Source: Littorina saxatilis (taxonomy: Eukaryota > Mollusca > Gastropoda > Littorinimorpha > Littorinidae). Taken from it: a DNA stretch of 64,000 bases. The DNA is taken from the NCBI RefSeq assembly GCF_037325665.1, contig NC_090246.1, forward strand, positions 58,624,004-58,688,003. Direction: 5' to 3'. This document shows, piece by piece, positions 12,000 to 25,924 of this stretch; position 1 is the first letter of the stretch; each line of letters starts with the position of its first letter. The translations under genes and the position numbers were made by a program. A model generated the notes under the pieces. The model ran no database searches, had not been told where the DNA came from, and saw only the letters and a list, made by a program, of their open reading frames with translations.

Positions 12000-14900
12000 G
12001 ATTCAGACTAAACTACTGGACCGATCTTTATGAAATTTGACATGAGAGTTCCTGGGTATGAAATCCCCGAACGTTTTTTTCATTTTTTTGATAAATGTCT
12101 TTGATGACGTCATATCCGGCTTTTCGTGAAAGTTGAGGCGGCACTGTCACGCCCTCATTTTTCAACCAAATTGGTTGAAATTTTGGTCAAGTAATCTTCG
12201 ACGAAGCCCGGGGTTCGGTATTGCATTTCAGCTTGGTGGCTTAAAAATTAATTAATGACTTTGGTCATTAAAAATCGGAAAATTGTAAAAAAAAATAAAA
12301 ATTTATAAAACGATCCAAATTTACGTTTATCTTATTCTCCATCATTTGCTGATTCCAAAAACATATAAATATGTTATATTCGGATTAAAAACAAGCTCTG
12401 AAAATTAAATATATAAAAATTATTATCAAAATTTTTTTTTTTCGAAATCAATTTAAAAACACTTTCATCTTATTCCTTGTCGGTTCCTGATTCCAAAAAT
12501 ATATAGATATGATATGTTTGGATTAAAAACACGCTCAGAAAGTTAAAACGAAGAGAGGTACAGAAAAGCGTGCTATCCTTCTCAGCGCAACGAATACCCC
12601 GCTCTTCTTGTCAATTCCACGTGCACTGCCTTTGCCACGGGCGGTGGAGTGACGATGCTACGAGTATACGGTCTTGCTGCGTTGCGTTGCGTTCAGTTTC
12701 ATTCTGTGAGTTCGACAGCTACTTGACTAAATATTGTATTTTCGCCTTACGCGACTTGTTTTTAGTATTGACGCTGTCAGTAACAGAATCAACTACATGT
12801 AGTATGAGTTTGAGACTGCATAAGTTACAGCTTTTTAAATTTAGTCAAGATTTGATAAGATGATGGATTGACTAATACTTTTATTTTGTGGGGCCACTTT
12901 ATGGCCACTATCTTGAGAAGAGAGAGAAAGAGAGAGATGGACAGTGAATATGCATATCATGATATGTGTGTGTAGGGGTGTGTACCCGTACACGCGTTCG
13001 TGCAAGCGCGCGCGTGCGTGTGTGTGAGTGTGTGTGTGTGTGTTTGTGTGTGTGTGTATGCATGTGTATTGTGTGTGTGTGTGTGAGAGAGAGAGAAAGA
13101 AAGAACCCGCGAGAAACAATATGACGTCATTAATCATCATCAAAATTCATTACACTGTATGTCACGTGCCATCATTCCATTCTTTCCATAAGCTTACCAT
13201 CCTGAAGAAGGCAGTAACATGCCGAAATATTGATTATAGATATAAACGTACCTAACCTGGTTACTGGTGTGTTTTCTTTTTATTTAAAGGATTGACTAAA
13301 TGGATTGATTTCACTTTACTGGACATGATTTACTATCTTGCTGAAAAGTTATTTTGTGCATTGTGGGTCTTTTTCTTTAGGTTAGTGGAACTGGAGGCAA
13401 TGTGTGTTTTTTGATTACCTGCGAGTATAATCAAATAATAAGCACAAGTTGGAACTTTCTGATGATCAATCGTTTTCAAAGGTTGTATATTAACTCTACA
13501 AGTACAAGGAAACTTGTTAGGTGCATTTATGTGCCATTGAAAGTGAAGTTGCATTTGAATTAACAAAAGTTATATCTTTTATTCTTTTGCAGGCAGAAGA
13601 AAATGAGTGCGGCTGGGATACAGGATTTCACAGTCAGAGATCTACTGGAACCCAGTAAGCTGCGTGATCACGTGTGAATTGCCTCTTTAATTATAAAGCA
13701 GACTCCCCTTACTTTATTCTGTCCTTGAGTCTTTTCACTTTCAAGGAAGAAGTCTCAGTATGCAAGTGTGGTTTTGGTAGCATGACATTCTTCCATATCA
13801 TTGACATGCTATAAATAAAGATTTAAATTACATATCTTTACCCAACTCACATATAGCCTCTTGTCTGGGAGAAAATCCCCCGGAGCATTAGGGATTCCCA
13901 GTCACCATCTGCCTTTAGAACAGCCCTCAAAACACACATGTTTAAGTTAGACCTCTAAAGGAGATCCCATGATCGGTGAGTCATTAGCGCTGCCACGTGT
14001 ATTATCTACTAAAGTGTGGCGTTCGTGAAGATGTGTATGTGCCTGTGTGTGTTGTACTAGTATAACGTATGCGTACATGGAATGACATTGCGGGTTACCT
14101 GAACATTGACAATGACGAAAGAAAGATTGTGTGTGTGTGTGTGTGTGCGTGTGTCACGGTGTGCGTGCGTGTGTGGGTGTGTGTGACTATGTTTGAATTT
14201 ATTCGGATTTAGTTCTCTTTCCTTGTTTGTATTATGATTGTGTAAGTGTAAAGCGCTCTGGGCTTGTCACCACGAGGTTTACGCGCTATATAAGTAATCG
14301 TTATTATTATTATTATTATAGCAATTAACTCTAGTTCAGTGCTAGTCACGCTGTACGCGTCCTCTTGGTTACAAGGGAGACCACTCTAAAAAAGAGTGAC
14401 CAATCCCATAAAGCCAGACTAATATCAAGTCTGACTTCCGTATGCGTGCGCATATGCCGCCATCTTATCATTCCACACTCAGCGCTTCAAGGAACTAGTC
14501 GCTGTCTATGTACGCTCCGGCTGTTTACAGCTTTTACCTTTTGTCTTTGGACTTTGGTTCTCCCCTTGGTTCGCCGCCGAGCTCTCGTCTTCACCTGGTG
14601 ATGTTTGGGTGAGGTCTTTCTTGTTTGTGGCAACTTTGGCGACATTTTGGTCGCGATTTTTGGACTTGTAATATTTTTCAGAGAAAAATGTTTGTGAGTT
14701 CGTTTTTGTTATGGCGGAGAACGCAAAGAAGCAGTCCAGTTCGACACAGGTGACTGCTGAAGCTTCTCCCGCTAAGATAGTGTCTAGAAAGAGTAAGATT
14801 GCCGGGTTAACCGCTGTCTCAGTTCTGGAAACGGTTTCTAACAAATGCATTGATGTTCTTGTTGTTAATCAGCCGACCGATATTTTGCTTTTGAAGGCTA

Positions 14901-17900
14901 AAGACAAGGTTATCCATGTTGACAAAGCTGTTGTTGATTCTGGGGCTCCTGTTGGTTCAGGATTGTTGCCCTCGGATGTTGCGTCGTTGTTGCTTGCTTT
15001 GAGTTCGCAGGTTTCGACTTTTAGCTGCAGAGTGGACTTCCACTAGGGCGGAACTATGCTCTTTCTTCCGGTGTGGTGGATGCGTCATCACTTGCTCGGA
15101 TCCGGTCTTCGCCTTCCACTTCCGCTTCCGCGGCTGCTTCCGGTTTCGTCACTCTTGCCGACGTTCATGCTGTGCAGGACAGTGACGGTCGCCGTGTGTC
15201 GTTGCTGAACATGCCTGGGAAGGTCAAAGTTTGGTCTAGCTCACGAGTAGCCGGGTTCTCCGGCGAAAGTGAGTTGCGTGCATAGGAGGATGAGAATGCG
15301 TGCTCGCCGAGCAGCGAAAGTCCTGACAACCTGGCCGATCCTTTGGGCGTAAGCGCCAGGTCGGTGGGGTCGAAGGGCCCTGTGCAGCGAAAGGATTTGT
15401 CAAAGCCCTCTCGTTCAGAGCATAACGGGAATCGGACTTATCCTCTTCCGCCCTCTCCCGGGGGGCAGGAAGTCGTTGGTGTGGCTGATTCTTGGTTTGA
15501 CCATGCGAGTCTTTCTGAGGGTCAGCTTCCGGATTGCGTGGTTGAGCATGACGGAAACGCTGACGAGGGTGCTTCCGCTACGGCGGAGGACACTCAACTT
15601 AACTTGCCGTCAAGTTGTCGAGCGCAGTGACGCTGGCGTCGGAAACGGCATTTAAGTTTTTAGGATTTGCTACATCCCTCTCTGAGAATAAAGGGGAGTT
15701 GCAACATCCGCTTCCGCCCTGGGGGCAGGAAGTAGTTGGTCTTGCTGACTCTTGGATTGAACATGCGAGTCTTTCTGAGGGTCAGCTTCCGGAATGCGTT
15801 TTGGAGCATGACGGAGAGACTGACTAGAGTGCTTCCGCTACGGCGGAGGACACTCAACTTAACTTGCTGATTCAGGTTGTCAGGTGCAGTGTCACTGGCA
15901 ACTGACATGGCATTTAAGTATTTCCCGTAAGGGGTGGTTGCGAGTTTGACGAAGCTTCCTCCACCTCTCTCCGCGTTTGACAACTTCCGGGCTGCGAGGA
16001 ACTTAGGGTTCACTTCCGCTTCCGAGAGTCTTCGTCCATTGCCTTTGGGATTGAACATGCGATTCTGTCTGAGGGTCAGCTTCCGGAATGTGTTTTTGAG
16101 CATGACGGAGAGGCTGACTAGAAGGCTTCCGCTCTGGTGGAAGACACTCAACTTAACTTGCCTTTCAAATTGCCAAGCGCAGTGACGTTGGCGGCGGAAA
16201 CGGCATTTACGTTTTTTCCCGGAAGGGGTGGTCGAGAGTAGAACGTAGCTTGCTCCACCTCTCTCTGTGGTTGATGACTTCCGGAGTTCGAAGGAACAGA
16301 AGGTTCGCTTCCGTTTCCGAGAATCGTCTTCCATTGCCTTGGAATGGCAAAGGTCTTGAAGAAGGGACGTGGTCCGGCGGTACCATTGTTGATGCAACAT
16401 GGTGAGGCCACCGATGACGTGGTCCCTTGACTTGTGAAGGCTGCAGATCAAGCTGTTTCCGGTTTCCGGAATTTTTAAGCGGTTCTCACAGCCTATCAAC
16501 TTGGTTGATTCATTCGCTCTGCTTCTGGCGGCCCTTCCGGTCACACCGGAACTGGCTCTGTTACGTGAGGAGGTTACAGTAAAGACAGGGTTGTCTTTTA
16601 TACTGAGACTTCACTTGCGGCTTTGGAAGAAACAGGAAGATCTTTTTTAGAACTCTCTTCTGTTTACGAGTCCGGGCAAAGGTTCTTGTTGAGATCTATT
16701 GCTACTTCACTCGATTGGTTCGAGTTCCTCTTTGACGCCTCGTCAGTGGATGTTTCTACCCTTTTGACCACGCTGGCTAGGGTATCCAAGGAACAGATGT
16801 TCTTGTCTGCTAAGCTTTTTGCCCATGCCGTGCATTCTAGGAGGCCTGCGTGTTTTGTCAGGCTCCAGGATCAGGGATATGGCCACTATCGAGAGCCTGA
16901 AGATTTTCCTTTCTCGGAGGGTTATCTGTTGGGCAGACATCCTTGGGCGTTTTTCAGAAAGAGACGTGGGATGCGAGAGATCTCGCCATCGCTCGTTTTG
17001 CTCATCAGGGTTTCACATAGACTCAGAACAAGCCTCAGGTGTAGAACAAGCCTCGGACTTCTTTGTCTGACGGTGGAGAGACACAGAATTAGGCTTTTGC
17101 CTAGAAGGGTGGGGGCTGTTGAGCTCTGTACCCTAAGAAGGGACAGGCTTTTGACGGCCCTAGGGGATCTGGGCGCAGGCCTTGCCCCCAATGATCCTTC
17201 CCTGAATCGTTCATCCGGGTAGCCCCCGCACTGGTTGTAGTGGGCGGCCCGTCCAGGGCCCTCACTTCTTGGCTGCACCTTTTGGACAGCAAGTGGGTTA
17301 CTGGGACAGTGTGTTCGGGTTTATGTCTTCTCTGGTCAGAGGGAAAGGCAATTCTTATCAGGATAATGCCTCTTTGCAGAGGCTGCTGGGGAGACAGAGC
17401 TTTTCAGTTAAGGGCTCTTCAGCTCGGCTTGCTCTTTCTCTCTCCATGGATCTTTCCAATATCGTCTGACAACTTTGCTCTCTGCTGAGGAAAGAGGGTG
17501 CACGCCTCTGAGCGTACTTAGACGATTGGCTGATCCTTCATCAGGGCAGAGATCTTTGCGGAATCTTTACTCAGGAAGTCTCAGTCAGGCCGCTCAGCTC
17601 GGCTTATCGTTTTCCTGACAGAGTCAGGGTTGTATCCATCCCAGAAGTTCTCATGTCTAGGGATGGATTTTGACATCCGAGATTGGTCTGTCCACCCTTC
17701 TCAGGGAAGGGTGAACAAACTCCAGGACTCGATCCGCTCGCTTCACGGAGAGAATCTGGCCAGTGTACGGTTTTTGTCATCGGTACTTGGTCAGATGGAG
17801 TCGATGGCGACTCTGACCTCATTAGGCAGGGTGCATAAGAGGCCTTTTCAGGCAGCCCTACAGGCTTGGTGGGATTAATCATCCCAGGATTGGGACGTCC

Positions 17901-20900
17901 AGATAGCCCTAAGGGCCTGGGTTTTTTCTGACTCACACAGACAATTTTAAGGTGGCGTCTTACGTAAATAGGCAGGGCTGGACACGGTCTCTCAGTCTTT
18001 CAGACAGTGCTTGCCGCATCCTGACTTGGTGCGATTCTCTGCACATGCTGCTGTCGGCAGTTTACCTGAAAGGCAGCTTGAACGTCCTTGCGGACACACT
18101 GAACTGGTCAAACCGGACAGCTTACGCCTTTCCTCTGTTCTGTCTGTTGGGCAAGGTATTGAGGAAAGTCGATTTGGAGAGACCAGCGCTGGTTCTGGTT
18201 GCTTCTTTTTGGCCAAGTCAGCACTGGTTCCCGGACTTGGTGTGATTGGCGGTTTGACCGCCTATCCCCCTCGCAGGAAGAAAGGGGGAACTCTTGCAAC
18301 CCCGGTCAGGCATCCCTCACGAGAATCCTCAGGTCTAAAACTTCACGGACGGTTTCTGTCAGAAGCTCTCTGCGTAAGACAGGGACTTTTTCTGCCACTC
18401 TGAGGTTCGTGAAGCATGCCCATAGGGAGTCGACCAGCTTGGTGTACTCTTCGCACTGTGCGTCCTGGTCTTACTGATGTTCTCTTTTTGGGGTTAATCC
18501 CCTGTCACCTAGATCGATGCAAGCGGCCAAATTTTTTGGCTTGGTTGGTAGATCAGGGTGGATTTCTCTCTTCTCTTCGAGTTGGAAGGTCAGCTTTCTC
18601 CTCAACGTTGCAGCAACTGAGTCACAAGTTTACACTCAATGGAGTTATTTCTAGTGTCATTAAGGGTGCCTCCTTTAAGGCCGCTCGCTCTAAGTCTCAG
18701 CTCCCTGTCTGGGATTTGTTATTGATCTTGCGTTATTTGGCTGCAGAAGTTTTCGAACCTTTTTATTCAGCCGGCCTGGCTATTTTGTCATGCAAGGCCT
18801 TGCTTCTAGTCTTACTCGCTACTTTTTCGAAGAGGTAGCGAGGTACATGTTTCATCTGGGTTAGTAAGGAATACTTCAACTGAGAAAGATGGGTCTATTT
18901 CACTTGATATTGGACCGGAATTTCTTTCAAAATCAGAAACTCGGACACTTTTCTCCTGTAATTCACATTCCTCCTTGAGCAAATTGCTTGCTCCCGGAGA
19001 TCTTGATGTGGTTTCTTGTCCCGTGATAGCGCTCAGCAGTGGCTGGCGCGGACTCGGCACATTCGCTCAGATTTCGCTTCTCTTTATATCACTTAACACA
19101 GTTCGGTGTAAGGATATTGTGAAAGTAACGTTAATCAAGTGGGTCTCCACGTTGATCAGACAATCCTTTGTCTGGTTGCAGACACAGGCTGGGAATGTTA
19201 GGGCAGTCTTGCCTCTCACTTCAGCAAGTACGCATGAGGAAAGGGCATGGGCCTCCTCTTTGGTTATCCTCCGGTCTGGCCGTTTGTCCGAAGTACTGGA
19301 GTCGGCCTACTGATGGTCTGAGGTCGTTTTTTTATTAACTTCTACCTCAGAGACGTCTCCTCCTGGAGACAGGACAGCAGTTCCGTGTTACCTGCTATGG
19401 TAGCCGGGGAACAGGTCCTACTTTCATAATTTGGTAACTACCCGCCACCTATACTAGCAATCTGCTATATGTGAGTTGGGTAAAGATATGTAATTTAAAT
19501 CCAAAATTTTAATAATAAATTTTCATTTAATTAATATACTTACCCAACTCACATCGTTTATTCCCTCCCGCCTCCCCGCTTTGGTGGTATGGGGGTCTAA
19601 AAAAGAAGTGAGTTGGGCTTCGTTTTGGAATGATAAGATGGCGGCATATGCGCACGCATACGGAAGTCAGACTTGATATTAGTCTGGCCTTATGGGATTG
19701 GTCACTCTTTTTTAGAGTGGTCTCCCTTGTAACCAAGGGGACGCGTACAGCGTGACTAGCACTGAACTAGAGTTAATTGCTATATGTGAGTTGGGTAAGT
19801 ATATTAATTAAATGAAAATTTATTAAAATTTTGGAAATATAACTAAGTTAAAATATATATGTGTACACAAAAACTAAAAAAAATCTGTTTTAATAGGTAC
19901 TCTTTTGTTTTAAAGTGTAAAAGTAAAAGCATCTGGACTTTTGTTTAACTGTTTCTTTTTATTACACTTAAAAAATATATTATGAAATGAGTGTTGACTT
20001 TGTACCTGCATATTCAAGTTTTTCTTGTCTGTGTTTTGCTTGTTCAATGTTTGTGCCGCATTTTCAGTTTCACTGAAGTTCGTATGAAGAAGGTTTGTTT
20101 GTTTGCAGAACCCAAGCGGTTGCAGCGTAACGTTAGTGGTGCCATCAACTTCATCAGGTTTGCCGTCTACAGACAGGGTGTGTTTGATACAAAGAAAGAT
20201 GAACTGGTAAGAATGGCGTAATGTGAACAATGCAGTAGTTTATGTTTCAAGATGCAGTGTGTATACTCTGTAATATTATCACAGGACGTATACTATTATA
20301 TTTAATAATGCTACATTTGATTTCATTTACGGCACATTTTGCTTCTAAGTAACTGAAATCGGAAGAATACAATATTTGATTTTGAGTTGCAAGTGTGTGT
20401 TTGCACTGGTATCTTTTTCCTTTCTGTATGAAAAAGAATCAATCCTCCTCTTTGTTTTTCTTTTTGTTTTTCTTTTATTTTTTTCTGACATGAAGCATTA
20501 TTAATGTTCCTATGTGTCTCTTGAAGTTTTTGGCAAATGCACAGACATAGAGATAGTACTGGGCGGGGGGTGGAAAGAAGGAAGAGAGCGAGGACAGTTA
20601 TTGAAAAAGAAAGAATGAGTGTGTTTTGCTTTGTTATCTTGTGTGTGTTTTTGTTGTTGTTTCTTTTTGTTGTTGATCGTAATGATTTGTTTCGACAGGA
20701 GAAACAGCGTGAGAGCTATGACTTCGTGCTGAAAGAAAATGCAGATTTGAAGAAGACGCTTCATGCAAAAAGAGAAGCTCACGAAATGCAAATGTCCAAG
20801 ATGAAACAGGTAATGTTCATCAAAGTTAAACATAGTTAAACTTAAAAGCCAGTCAGTTCAAATTTTGTTTAGCACTATACAGGCATGGGAATTGTCCGCC

Positions 20901-23900
20901 GAAAGGCAAATTTCCGCTGAAATGTTTGTTTGTTCCGCCGAAAAAGCAAAAGTGTCCGCCGAAAAAATAAATAGGGGAGGCAAAAATGGTTCTGAAAACT
21001 GAATTTAATGGCAAACTTGGAGCTCAGATGACACCAAATTGCACTATTTGGGTTCTTTGGAGAAACAAATTTCCGGGGCAGCATGCCCCCGGACCCCCCT
21101 AGTAAGGCTAGGCGCGAAGCGCCGTCGACTTTGATAGTACTTACAAATGTTCAGCCTTTTTAACTTTTTTTAATTCCCATGCCTGACTATAGCAGTACAA
21201 ATGAATGTGTGCATGTTTACGCTTATTCAATAGCACTTTCTCAGTTTTGCTGGGGAAATATAATGCACTGTTTTAGCCACTTAAAAAGTAAATTCAATTT
21301 TTGTTGTTGACTTTACATGTATTAAATTGTATACATCGTCACTGTATGAAGTTAACTTCTTATTTTCACTGTGTTTTTCAGCTGCAAGAGGAGAATGATG
21401 CCATATCTGTGAGAATTCAAGACCTTCACAAACAGAGAGAGGTCCACCAACGCAACTTGTCAGAGATGAAAAACGAGCTGTCTCAGAGAAATGCTTCAAG
21501 CGTACGTTTCTGGGCATTTTAATTGAAGACATAACATTTCTGTGTCCAAAACAGACTTTTGGTGGAGACAGGAGCAGCCATAAAAATGATTATGCAGTAT
21601 GTAGTTACCAAACCACAAGCACAGGGGTATTAATGTACAAAGAAGCAATACTTTATGCAGAGCTGCTAACTGCTACGCTTTCAGCGTAGCATGCTATGTT
21701 ATAAGACAAATTGTTACGCCAAGCTTAGAATAGCTACGCTCAAACAAATATGCAACAGTTTGCTCTTGTGAGTCCTAGTTTTCAATTCTGATTCGACGGG
21801 CGCAATAGCGAAGTGAATAGGCCGTCAGCCTCCCTAGTGGATGGTTGTGGGTTCGAATCCTGGCCGCATCTGGTGGGTTAAGGGTGGAGATTTTTCCAAT
21901 CTCCCAGGTCAAGATATGTGCAGACCTGCTAGTGCCTTATTCCCCTTTGTGTGTACACGCAAGTGCGCATGGAAAAGATCCTGTAATCCATGTCATAGTT
22001 CGGTGGGTTATAGGAACAGAAAGTACCAAGCATGTATCCCCCAAAAGCGGCATATGGCTGCCTAAAGGGCAGGATAAAACCGGTCATACACGTAAAAGCC
22101 ATGGGAATTTCAATCCATGAACGAAGAAGAAGATTTTTTAAGTAAACTTTGTGAAAATGCATTTACATTTTTGCGCGAAATAGCCGAAATGTGGCTGTGC
22201 GAATACATTTTAGACAATGCTACACTAAAGCACAATTTGCTACACTGAAAATTCCCCCAAAAATGTAAATTGCTTCGAGGCTTCACAAGGGTTGGCAGGT
22301 CTGGTCTGTTAACGCAGAAAAGGATTTGTGTTTTTCTATTTACCAGGATCAGGTCAAGGTCAACATTCTGACGGCCCAAGCAGAAGGTGAGAAGCTGTCA
22401 CTGCGCATTGTCCAGTCTCCAGAGCGAGTGAAAGCAGAGCAGGAGCGAGCCAAAAATCGCATCATGTCTCTGAAAGCCACAGAGGAGGAAAAACAACGGA
22501 GGTTGGGAGAGCTTCAGCGCAAGAAGGAATCCGTTGGTTCCCAGGAACGGGATGCTGAAAAGGCCGTCAAGCTGCTCAGAGACATCAGTAATGACTCGGA
22601 CAGGCTCACGTAAGGCTTCAGGTTGCCTTGAGTGCAACTCTCATACTAATGATTTACTCACAAGAACTTATCTGTGCTGGCCTCTTTCATCCCACTTTTT
22701 TTGTCTTATTATGCTTGTTTTCTCACATTTTACGCTCTATGCATTTCTTACCATCCATACCATACCAAAAAAATGGATTACCATCCATACCTGTTCGTGG
22801 TTAAAAAAAAAAAAATTTTAATTTCTCATGCTCGATACTGTGTGGTTTCTTTGCTGTCCAGTCATTGAAGCCAGACTCTTTTTTTTGTTATACATGTACT
22901 TATTCATCCGTATTGCTCCTAATTTGCTGCTGCCTAATACGGCCTGGTGTTATTTTTTTTCCATCAAGAGAAGTAAAAAGGAGGTTCTTGTGGAAATGTT
23001 ACTTCAACCATGAAAAGTAGTTTCTATCATGAGGAATCAGGTTAACCAGAATTTTCCATTAGTTTACCGGTAAACATCTCAAATTATCAAAACCAACATG
23101 GGCGGGGATGTAGCTCAGTCGGTAGCGCGCTGGATTTGTATCCAGTTGGCCGCTGTCAGCGTGAGTTCGTCCCCACGTTCGGCGAGAGATTTATTTCTCA
23201 GAGTCAACTTTGTGTGCAGACTCTCCTTGGTGTCCGAACACCCCCGTGTGTACACACAAGCACAAGACCAAGTGCGCACGAAAAAAATCCTGTAATCCAT
23301 GTCAGAATTCAGTGGGTTATAGAAACACAAAAATACCCAGCATGCTTCCTCCGAAAAACGGCGTATGGCTGCCTAGATGGCGGGGTAAAAAACGGTCATA
23401 CACGTAAAATTCCACTCGTGCAAAAAACACGAGTGTACGTGGGAGTTTCAGCCCACGAACGCAGAAGAAGATCAAAACCAACATTGGCACCGGTTATGTA
23501 TACTGGTTGATAATTCCTTTGAATGATTTTTTCCTGACAAATTTAATGCAGTCACAGAGATTTAGACTTATTTGACAGGTTAGTATAACAGAGTTACAGG
23601 TTTCTGCAAGAGCGATCATACGCACTTGTAAAGAAGTACTTGTAGAAGATGGCTGGCATGATCACTGTATCACTTTCTTCTGCAATTTTTGTTTGTTTAG
23701 AGAGCTGGAGAAAGCAGTGCGAAAGCAGCAAGACATCCACCAAGATCTGCGGTCCTCATCGCTGGGGATCATGTCAAAGAGGGACAATCTCCGACAGGTG
23801 CAGGCATCGCGACAAGACAAGCTGTCCAAGCTGGATCTGCAGTACCACAACAAGAAGGCATCTTTGCAGGAACAGATCTCACAGCTCAAACAGTCAGTGA

Positions 23901-25607
23901 TCATTTTAATTTTGGGATGGTAGAGCTGGTTGGTGTGTTACTGTGGTATGTTTTTGTTCTCCGGAAACATAGGTGCTACAGTTAGCTTGTTGTATACAGA
24001 TGCACACACACACAGACACAATAAACTATGAACTGTTTTGCGAACTGATTGAGTAATTACCGTATTTTCGGGACAATAAGGCCCAACCCCCCACTTTTAA
24101 GGTAAGATAGAGAAAAATCCACACTTGGCGCTTGCAGTGTATTGGCCGCACATCAAAGGAAAAATACAGTCGAAATATTTTTGCTCTCGATGTGCGGTGA
24201 GATCAAAGTTTTACTTTACTTTACTTTAATTGGTGTTTAATGTCGTTTTCAACCACGAAGGTTATATCGCGACGGGGAAAGGGGGGAGATGGGATAGAGC
24301 CACTTGTCAATTGTTTCTTGTTCACAAAAGCACAAATCAAAAATTTGCTCCAGGGGCTTGCAACGTAGTACAATATATTACCTTACTGGGAGAATGCAAG
24401 TTTCCAGTACAAAGGACTTAACATTTCTTACATACTGCTTGACTAAAATCTTTACAAAAATTGACTATATTCTATACAAGAAACACTTATCAAGGGTAAA
24501 AGGAGAAACAGAATCCGTTAGTCGCCTCTTACGACATGCTGGGGAGCATCGGGCAAATTCTTCCCCCTAACCCGCGGGGGGAGGTGAGATCAAATGCAGA
24601 TGCATTGTAATACAGTAAAACCTGAGTCTAGCGGACCCTTGTTGTAACGGCCACCTGCTACATACGGACAGTTTATCATGGAACGAACACGATTTCAACA
24701 ATAACTAACCTTTAACGGACGGACACCTGCCACTTACGGACGCGGACACGATTTTTCGGACCGTAGGAAGTGTAAACACTGTCACAAACGGACACTACGT
24801 ACATGAAAACGCAACTTCGAAAAGACGAAAACAATACATGGCGGCTCTTGCTCCTTGAACTATCCCGAGACGAAAAAAAAATTAAATCTCGCGCACGATA
24901 GAATCCGCGGCGACTTCCTTAGGAGTCTGGAAGACGCAAATCCTGTGTATCGTCAAGGATAATGACCCAAAACGCGACTTACGACCGAGCTTTTTGGGAT
25001 GATTTACGACTTTTGCGCATATTTCGAGCAGACGAAAACACAACATGGCGGCTCTCGCTCCTCCAACTATCGCGAGAAGAAATAAAAATGAAATCTCGCG
25101 CGCGCGAGATCCTGATACGTCCGGTTTTTTTTCTGCACGCTATCTTGTCACGACGACTGTCTTGTTGACAAACGAAGATTCGCGAAAGAAAAAGAAAAGC
25201 GCCGACTCTTGAGTAGAGAGCTAATAAAGTAATCGCTAATCGAGCGAAGTGGCAATCCGCGGCGACTTCCTTGGGAGTCGGGAATACGAAAATCCTGTGT
25301 ATCGTCAAGGATAATGACTCGGTGTTATCTAGATGGTGAGAAGGATAGCGAAGCGAAAGTACGCAAAGAGAGGAGCCTGTACGAAGACCTCAACGATCGT
25401 GGTCAAGTTTAGCGATGCAAGGCGACAAATCATTCATATGAGCGGAAAGATGATTCGGGAGAAAAGTCGTTATGCTTTCTATCGAGTTAGGACATTCGGA
25501 TTTTACTGGTTGCGCCACAATGTCAAATGTGCTTCACTCAGCGGGGAGCGAGTATTACGCCATGAGTAAATTTTCTTTGAAATTTGAGTTCAAGTTGTTC
25601 TGCTGTA

Positions 25608-25658
<51 letters not shown>

Positions 25659-25858
25659 GATATGACGGTAAACTGCAACTGTGTGTTTGTGTGTAAACAT
25701 GACAGTAGATACACGGCAACCAAATTCATGACCGCCCGGGCCAAAAACTCAAACCCCTTTTAAGACCCCCCCCCCCCCCCCCCCCTTTTTACGACCTAAT
25801 TTTCAAGGTTTTTCCAAAGTCGTAAACATGGGGTTCTACTGTATGTATTCACTAGCTC

Positions 25859-25924
<66 letters not shown>

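Larger units (their letters stand above)
13821..19834 (+). mobile_element. DIRS-like tyrosine-recombinase retrotransposon fossil 2
   Basis: This is about 6.0 kb including a 0.46-kb LINE inserted in its left repeat (about 13857-14317). Inverted terminal repeats (13821-13856 plus 14318-14476, and 19633-19834) show about two differences over 155 bases, so it is young. Parts in order are left repeat, gag-like region (about 14711-16550), reverse transcriptase and RNase H (about 17240-18250), tyrosine recombinase (about 18300-19400), internal complementary region (about 19466-19555) and right repeat. Its ends resemble fossil 1 but are clearly another subfamily. Coding regions are broken, about ten or more breaks. 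It fills NUF2 intron 4. Confidence 0.85.

Noticed and set aside
13030-13255. Frames over GT-rich sequence (VCVCVFVC-type)
   Set aside because: Simple-repeat artefacts in a NUF2 intron.
23098-23175. Possible functional tRNA gene
   Set aside because: The A box is good, but the cloverleaf is not closed, the sequence continues into a SINE body and it has a target duplication. The same reasoning applies to 51765-51836.
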